A stretch of DNA of 64,000 nt from Christensenellaceae bacterium (GTDB taxonomy: Bacteria; Bacillota; Clostridia; Christensenellales; CAG-138): NCBI GenBank assembly GCA_031261085.1, contig JAISKB010000012.1, forward strand, positions 1-64,000, written 5' to 3'. This document shows positions 58,285-64,000 of the stretch, one piece after another (position 1 is the first letter of the stretch; each line of letters opens with the position of its first letter). Both the position numbers and the translations under genes were made by a program. A model generated the notes under the pieces. That model did no database searches. It was given only the letters and a program-made list of their open reading frames with translations, and had not been told where the DNA came from.

Positions 58285-59256
58285 ATGGGCTTAGAGAGAG
58301 TTGTAAATCTGCTGCCCGGCGCAGTTATGATGGGATGTACCTATACGCTGGTGGCCATTGGCTATTGCCTGTTCTTCGGCGTGTTGGATGTGGTGGTGTT
58401 CTGCTGCGGCGATATCGCCATGTTTGGCGCGTTTGGCATCGTGGGCGCGTATACGATACTGTATAGCGCCGGCCTTATACAAGCGCTGCCGCTGGTCGTT
58501 ATGGTGCTGCTGCTGCTGCTGATTGCGGCGATACTATGCGCGGCGCTGGGGCTGGTTTCCTACTATGTTTCCATCAAGCCGTTTGAAAAATCCTCCACGC
58601 TTATGCCGCTGCTCTCCACCATAGCGCTGGGCACGGTCATTAAAGAGGTGCTGGGCCTGGTGTTCCAGCCCGTGGTAAACGGCATGGCGCAGGCCGCCAT
58701 CAACGTGCCGGATCCAAAAAGCGTGGTGGGCGGGCGCAATCCGCAAGGCATGCCCCACCTCATCGCCCCCACCGGCACCACCATGGAGCGCAACCTCATC
58801 ATCATAGCGATTATGGTGGTGATACTCATGGCGCTGTTCATCTTCCTCAACAAAACAAAAATGGGCCTTTCGATGCAGGCGATTTCGCAAAACAGGGAGC
58901 TTGCGTTTATGACCGGCATCGATGTAAAGCGCATCATACTCACCACCTTCCTCATCGGCGGCGTGCTGCTTTCGGTAGGCGGGTTTGTGCTGGGCAACTA
59001 TCAATCCATCATCCGTTTCGACGGCGGCACCATGTATGGCATAAAGGGCTTCTCGGCCGCGGTGGTGGGCGGGTTAAAAAGCACATGGGGCGCCGTGATA
59101 GGCGGCATGCTGCTGGGGTTTGTGGAGGTGTTTGCGGCGGGCCTGCTCAACGGCGGCACGCAGTGGCAAAACATCATCGCGTTCCTCGTGATTATCGTAT
59201 TCATCATATTTAAGCCGGAAGGCATCATCGGCGAGAAGACGGTCGAAAAGGTTTAA
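58285..59256 (+). CDS. Liv-type ABC permease (LivH-like)
   Basis: MGLERVVNLLPGAVMMGCTYTLVAIGYCLFFGVLDVVVF; FSAAVVGGLKSTWGAVIGGMLLG. Confidence 0.92.
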   Translation: MGLERVVNLLPGAVMMGCTYTLVAIGYCLFFGVLDVVVFCCGDIAMFGAFGIVGAYTILYSAGLIQALPLVVMVLLLLLIAAILCAALGLVSYYVSIKPFEKSSTLMPLLSTIALGTVIKEVLGLVFQPVVNGMAQAAINVPDPKSVVGGRNPQGMPHLIAPTGTTMERNLIIIAIMVVILMALFIFLNKTKMGLSMQAISQNRELAFMTGIDVKRIILTTFLIGGVLLSVGGFVLGNYQSIIRFDGGTMYGIKGFSAAVVGGLKSTWGAVIGGMLLGFVEVFAAGLLNGGTQWQNIIAFLVIIVFIIFKPEGIIGEKTVEKV

Positions 59257-59269
59257 GGGAGGCACAAAC

Positions 59270-60472
59270 ATGGACGGTTTTAAGAAATCACTCGATACCG
59301 CCTTGGGCGTTATCCTGTGCAATATAGTGATTGCAGTGCTTGTGCACCTGATTATCGTGATGGAGTTTGTGCCGAGCATGATCATTATGGTAGCGGTGGT
59401 GGGCATCATATTGGTGTTGGATAGGTTTGGCGTCGTCAACGCGATGTTCGATGCCTTCATACACCACAAAGCTGTGGCGATTATCAGCGGGGTCATCTTG
59501 CTGATAGCCAGCCCCATCAGCCTAGGCAGCCAAAACTACGCGGCGCACATCACGACCACCGCCATCATCTACATGATCGCCTGCCTGGGTTTGAATTTTC
59601 AAATGGGCTCCACCGATATGACCAACTTCGCGCCCGCCGCGTTTATGGGGGTTGGCGCCTATTCTGTAGCGCTTTGCACCGTGAAGCTGGGCTGGTCCCC
59701 CTGGGTGGGCATACTGATAGGCATACTGCTCTCCGTGCTGTTTGGCTTGGTTATGGGCCTGCCCACGCTTAAAACGAAGGGGTATTACCTTTCGCTGGTG
59801 ACGATGGCGATGCAGCTCGCGTTTACGCAGGTCATCAATATCATGCCCGCGCTGGGCGGCTCCAATGGCATACCGGGCGTGGGGCGGTTTACCCTGTTTG
59901 GCTTAGAGCTTTACAAGCGCTATACCGTGGCTGGCATACGCTTTGCCCCGCAAATACCCTATATGTTTATGTGCCTGGCCTTCTTGGTGGGGCTAACCTA
60001 TGTCGCCATGCGCGTATACTACTCCAAGAGCGGCTTATCGTTAAACACCATCGCGCAGGATGATATTGCGGCCAACTGCATGGGCATCAACGTTTCGCGC
60101 CAAAAGCTGTTTGCGTTCGTGATAGGCGGCATATTCTGCAGCATCGCGGGCTCGCTGTTCGCGGGGCTGGATTCCTACGTTGGGCCTGAAACCTACAGCT
60201 TCTCCAAATCCCTCATGCTGATTTGCATGCTCATATTGGGCGGTATGGATAATTCCATCGGCATCATCGCGGGCGCGTTCTTGCTGACGATTATCAGCGA
60301 AAAGCTTCGGGATGTGGCCGACTTCCAGCAGCTGGTATATGGGCTGATACTGGTTATCATGCTGATTGTGCGCCCCAACGGCATCATCCCCAAGCGTGTG
60401 CGCAACTATTGCGGCATCACCAAGCGTTCGGTCGTGCGGCCTGCGGAACCTCAAAAAAACCCGGCGGAATAA
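59270..60472 (+). CDS. Liv-type ABC permease (LivM-like)
   Basis: GLNFQMGSTDMTNFAPAAFMGVGAYSVAL; DDIAANCMGINVSRQKLFAFVIGG. Confidence 0.92.
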   Translation: MDGFKKSLDTALGVILCNIVIAVLVHLIIVMEFVPSMIIMVAVVGIILVLDRFGVVNAMFDAFIHHKAVAIISGVILLIASPISLGSQNYAAHITTTAIIYMIACLGLNFQMGSTDMTNFAPAAFMGVGAYSVALCTVKLGWSPWVGILIGILLSVLFGLVMGLPTLKTKGYYLSLVTMAMQLAFTQVINIMPALGGSNGIPGVGRFTLFGLELYKRYTVAGIRFAPQIPYMFMCLAFLVGLTYVAMRVYYSKSGLSLNTIAQDDIAANCMGINVSRQKLFAFVIGGIFCSIAGSLFAGLDSYVGPETYSFSKSLMLICMLILGGMDNSIGIIAGAFLLTIISEKLRDVADFQQLVYGLILVIMLIVRPNGIIPKRVRNYCGITKRSVVRPAEPQKNPAE

Positions 60473-60475
60473 CGC

Positions 60476-60575
60476 CGCAAGCCCGTCCTGCGGCAAGGGG
60501 CAACGCCCTCTACAATAAAAGAAGTAGCCCTCTCCTGAGGTAAGGCGGGGGCGAAGGGGTGGGGTTGGACCTCTT
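60476..60575. repeat. Degenerate GC-rich intergenic repeat
   Basis: gccgcaagcccgtcctgcggcaagg and ccctctcctgaggtaaggcgggggcgaaggggtgggg. Confidence 0.4.
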
Positions 60576-60724
60576 GCTCCATCGGGATTGACCCCTTTCG
60601 CAAACCATAGAGGCGCTGTAATGGCGTCTTTCTTATTTCGGCCGCGCCTGCGGCTGATATAAGAATTTCTTATGAGTAATTTCATCATTGGCGAGCGCCT
60701 GCTATCGAAATGCCCAAGGCGAAA

Positions 60725-60749
60725 CCGTTCGTCTTAAGCGAGAATAACG
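60725..60749. promoter_or_regulatory. Proposed operator box 3 upstream of xdh-like genes
   Basis: CCGTTCGTCTTAAGCGAGAATAACG. Confidence 0.45.
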
Positions 60750-60954
60750 CTTATTTCTCTACGTTTTTTTATACATGAACCACCGTGGATGAACATATTT
60801 TATGGCACTTTGGGGCCGGGTTGTCTTCTTTAAGCTATACGGCCGTGTTATAATTTATATAAATAAAACAGATACGCGCCGCGCGGCATAATTGGGCCGC
60901 CGATGCTTGCAGGTACTTCACATACAAAAGGAGAGGATCGTTTTGAATCAAATG

Positions 60955-63303
60955 AACGAATCGGTGATCGGTAAAAATATCCCCAGGAGCGATGGACACG
61001 CCAAGGTAACGGGCACCATGGTGTATCCTTCCGATGTCATCATCCCCGGCATGATGTATGGCGCGGTTTTGCGCAGCCCGCACCCGCATGCCGAAATCGT
61101 TAGCGTAGATACCTCCGAGGCCGAAAGGATGGGTGCGGTTTGCCTGACGTATGCCGACATCAACCCCATCATGTATAACGAGCGCAGCGTAAGCATACCG
61201 GCGGCCACCTACCGCGACCGCACCGTGCTGCCCAGCAAGGCGCGCCACTTTGGCGAGCCGCTTATGGCGGTGGCGGCGGATACCGAGGAGCTTGCCCACA
61301 AGGCGGTAAAGGCCATCAAGATAGAATATAAGGTGCTCGAGGCCGTGTATGACCCCGATGAAGCCATGAAAGAGGGCGCGCCGCAGCTATACGAAAATAT
61401 CTACTTGGGCGACAATAAGCTCACGGTCAAAAACAACATAGGCGTGGTGCGCAATATCGACGAAGGGGACTGCGCAGGCGGCTTTGCCCGCGCGGACCGC
61501 ATATTTGAGCATACCTTCGACCTGGAGCGCATCTACCACAACCAGCTCGAAACCAAGTGCGCCGTATGCAAGCCGGAGCCGGATGGTTCGCTGACCGTGT
61601 GGGCCACGGCGCAATCCATCCACGCGAACCGGCAGCTTTTGGCGCGCATACTCAACATGCCGCTATCCAAGCTCAACGTGGTAAGGCTGCCCTTTGGCGG
61701 CGCGTTTGGCTCTAGCATACAGGTAAACACCGTAACGCCCATCTGCGCCTGCCTGGCGCTGAAGGCGGGCCGCCCGGTGAAGCTTACCAGCGCCCGCGAA
61801 GAGGATTTTTACAGCCACCAAAAGTACCCGGCGCGCTTTACGGTAAAGATGGGCGTCACCAACGATGGCGTCATCACCGCCGCGCATGTGAAGGCGCTCA
61901 TCGACTTCGGCGCGCATCAGGTGCAGCCGCTGCCCTTCATGGGCTGTACGGCGGGCTGGTTTGCGTCGCTCTATAAATACGACGGCAACATCCGCTTCGA
62001 CGGCACGGCCGTATACACCAACAAAACCCCCTGCTGCGCCATGCAGGGCTATGGCAACCCGCAAATCAACTTTGCCATCGAGAGCATGATCGATATCATC
62101 TGCGAGGAGATGCGGTTTTCGGCGGTGGATTTCCGCCTTAAAAACTATCGCGGCATAGGCGATGAGTTTTGGGGACAAGGCCCCACCATCCGCTCCATCA
62201 TCAAGAGCTGCGGCGTGGAGCAAAGCCTGGTAGAAGGCCGCAAGATGACCGACTTCGAAAACCGCCAGCGGCCCGAAGACAGAACCGGCGATATTCGCCG
62301 CGGCTTGGGGCTTGCGCGGGGCTTCCACACCTCGGGCACGGCCGGCCCCAAAGAGGGCGAGGTTATCGATTACTCCAGCGCGCTGATTAAAATCAACGAG
62401 GATGGCTCGGTCGACCTGGTTACCCCGGTTACCGATCACGGCGGCGGAACCTGGGACGCGCTCAAAAAAATCACCGCCGAAACGCTGCAGGTGCCCTTCG
62501 ATATGGTGGGGCTTGCCCCGGCGGCCACCACCAACACCGGCTATGACGTGTGTACGCACGCAACCCGCGGGGTATATTGCGGCGGCGCGGCGGTATACCA
62601 TGTGGCCATGAAGGTAAAGGAACGCCTGCTGGAGTATGCGGGCCGCCTGATGGCGGAGCACGCCTACAACCTCGAGGTCGCCAGGCGGGATGAGCTGGGC
62701 CAGGGCGTGGTGCAGGTAAAGCACTTCCCCTCCAAGTTTATGACGATAGGGGATATAGCCAAGCAGGCGCAGATTATGAGCTGGGGCACCATCGCCTATA
62801 CCGACAGCTACCGCCAGCGCAACTGCCCGCCCTGCTTTACCACCCACTTTGTAGAGGTGGAGATTGATACCCGCACCGGCGTGATAACAGTGCCCAAGGT
62901 GCTCATATTTGGCGACTGCGGCGTGGCGCTCAACCCCGACCTGGTAAAGGGGCAGCTGATAGGCTCCTTCAACCGGGGCTTCGGCTACACGGTGTTCGAA
63001 ACCATGCCGCTCAACGAAAAAACCGGCGAGCTGATGAACAAGGGCTTGCTGACCGATTATAAAACGCCCACCTCCGCCGAAATGCCCAAGATAGAGGATG
63101 TAGAGGTCATCCTGTGCGATACCTACGAGCCCTCCGGCCCCTATGGCGCAAAGGGCATTGGCGAGGCGGCGCTGGCCTCGGTGCAGGCGGCCATCGCCAA
63201 CGCGGTATACAACGCGGTAGGCATACGCTTTTACAAGCTGCCCATCACGCCGGAGGTGCTGTTGGCGGCGCTCAAGAAAAAAGAGCAGGAGGCGGCGAAG
63301 TAA
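60955..63303 (+). CDS. Xanthine dehydrogenase family molybdopterin-binding subunit
   Basis: MNESVIGKNIPRSDGHAKVTGTMVYPSDVIIPGMMYGAVLRSPHPHAEI; LPFGGAFGSS; GAKGIGEAAL. Confidence 0.92.
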   Translation, partial: NESVIGKNIPRSDGHAKVTGTMVYPSDVIIPGMMYGAVLRSPHPHAEIVSVDTSEAERMGAVCLTYADINPIMYNERSVSIPAATYRDRTVLPSKARHFGEPLMAVAADTEELAHKAVKAIKIEYKVLEAVYDPDEAMKEGAPQLYENIYLGDNKLTVKNNIGVVRNIDEGDCAGGFARADRIFEHTFDLERIYHNQLETKCAVCKPEPDGSLTVWATAQSIHANRQLLARILNMPLSKLNVVRLPFGGAFGSSIQVNTVTPICACLALKAGRPVKLTSAREEDFYSHQKYPARFTVKMGVTNDGVITAAHVKALIDFGAHQVQPLPFMGCTAGWFASLYKYDGNIRFDGTAVYTNKTPCCAMQGYGNPQINFAIESMIDIICEEMRFSAVDFRLKNYRGIGDEFWGQGPTIRSIIKSCGVEQSLVEGRKMTDFENRQRPEDRTGDIRRGLGLARGFHTSGTAGPKEGEVIDYSSALIKINEDGSVDLVTPVTDHGGGTWDALKKITAETLQVPFDMVGLAPAATTNTGYDVCTHATRGVYCGGAAVYHVAMKVKERLLEYAGRLMAEHAYNLEVARRDELGQGVVQVKHFPSKFMTIGDIAKQAQIMSWGTIAYTDSYRQRNCPPCFTTHFVEVEIDTRTGVITVPKVLIFGDCGVALNPDLVKGQLIGSFNRGFGYTVFETMPLNEKTGELMNKGLLTDYKTPTSAEMPKIEDVEVILCDTYEPSGPYGAKGIGEAALASVQAAIANAVYNAVGIRFYKLPITPEVLLAALKKKEQEAAK

Positions 63304-64000
63304 ATGAACACCAAAATTTTAGAAAACGAATTTGAATACAGCAAGCCGGGTTCGCTCGAAGAGGTGCTGGAGACGCTGGCTACCAAGCAAAACGTGCGCA
63401 TATTCGCGGGCGGAACCGACCTGATCGTGAAGCTTAAGCTGGGCGCCCTGCCGGATATGGAGCATATGCTGGATATCAACGGCGTGGAGGAGCTGGGCAA
63501 AATCGAAACCCGTGCGGATGGCTTGGAGATATTTGCGGGCGCCAAGCTGTGGAGCATCGAGAGCGACCGGCGGGTCGAAGAAAATTATCCGGCCCTGCGG
63601 GAGGCGATTCAGGCCATGGCCTCGATATCGGTGCGCAATATGGCGACGCTGGGCGGCAATTTTTGCAATGCTTCCCCCGTGGCGGATGCCGTGGGGCCCG
63701 TCATGTGCTATGGCGGCAAGGTGCGCATGCAGAGCAAGCGCGGCGCGCGCGAGGTAAACGCGGTGGATTTCTTCTTGGCGCCCGGCGTTTCGGTGCTCGA
63801 GAAGGGAGAGCTGCTCACCTCGGTATACCTGCCCGCGCCCAAGGCGCATACCGGCCACGCGTTCGTTAAAATGGGCCGGGTAAAGAGCGACATCGCCAAA
63901 ATCAGCATCACGGCGGTGCTGGAGCGGGAGGGGGATAGGATCGCATCCTGCCGCCTGGCGATGGGCTCGGTGGCGGCAAGGCCGCTGTTCCTCAAAGCTA
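63304..64000 (+). CDS. Xanthine dehydrogenase family FAD-binding subunit (truncated by window end)
   Basis: MNTKILENEFEYSKPGSLEEVLETLATKQNVRIFAGGTDLIVKLKLG; SIRNMATLGGNFCNASPVADAV; manual reading, open to window end. Confidence 0.9.
   Translation, partial: MNTKILENEFEYSKPGSLEEVLETLATKQNVRIFAGGTDLIVKLKLGALPDMEHMLDINGVEELGKIETRADGLEIFAGAKLWSIESDRRVEENYPALREAIQAMASISVRNMATLGGNFCNASPVADAVGPVMCYGGKVRMQSKRGAREVNAVDFFLAPGVSVLEKGELLTSVYLPAPKAHTGHAFVKMGRVKSDIAKISITAVLEREGDRIASCRLAMGSVAARPLFLKA

Noticed and set aside
61663-62847. 394-aa minus-strand ORF opposite xdh subunit
   Set aside because: Shadow ORF; opposite strand has clear molybdopterin-binding subunit.

Overview
GC-rich window from a Firmicutes/Clostridia-like chromosome (taxon inferred from gene order only). 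Left part (1-24.2 kb): the translation/isoprenoid/replication block rpsB-tsf-pyrH-frr-uppS-cdsA-dxr-rseP-ispG-polC, then rimP-nusA-rnpM(ylxR)-ylxQ-infB-rbfA-nrnA-truB-ribF-rpsO, with an AT-flanked cell-wall-anchored surface protein gene inserted between polC and rimP. 24-34 kb is accessory: MBL-fold protein, two duplicated PPKTG surface-protein cassettes, an ACP-like protein lacking the carrier serine, an MFS transporter with an apparent 5' frameshift, an SDR, a Tim44-like protein and a DEDD exonuclease. 33.8-42.2 kb is a complete histidine operon (hisZGDCBHAF-IE plus a PHP histidinol phosphatase). 43.5-48.3 kb is a compact phage-derived operon (scaffold-like protein, N4-gp56-like major capsid, fiber-like protein, NlpC/P60 lysin, holin) with no terminase, portal, tail or integrase. 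48.4-64 kb looks like a nucleobase/amide catabolic locus: amidohydrolase, LysR regulator, carbamate kinase, aspartate-carbamoyltransferase-like enzyme, dihydroorotase/hydantoinase, Liv-type ABC transporter, and xanthine-dehydrogenase-like Mo and FAD subunits (FAD subunit cut by the window edge). Three intergenic regions of that locus carry an ungapped 25-bp dyad (GTTATTC-N8-GAATAAC) that I propose as its operator. GC-rich modular intergenic repeats recur throughout. No tRNA, rRNA or CRISPR array was recognised.
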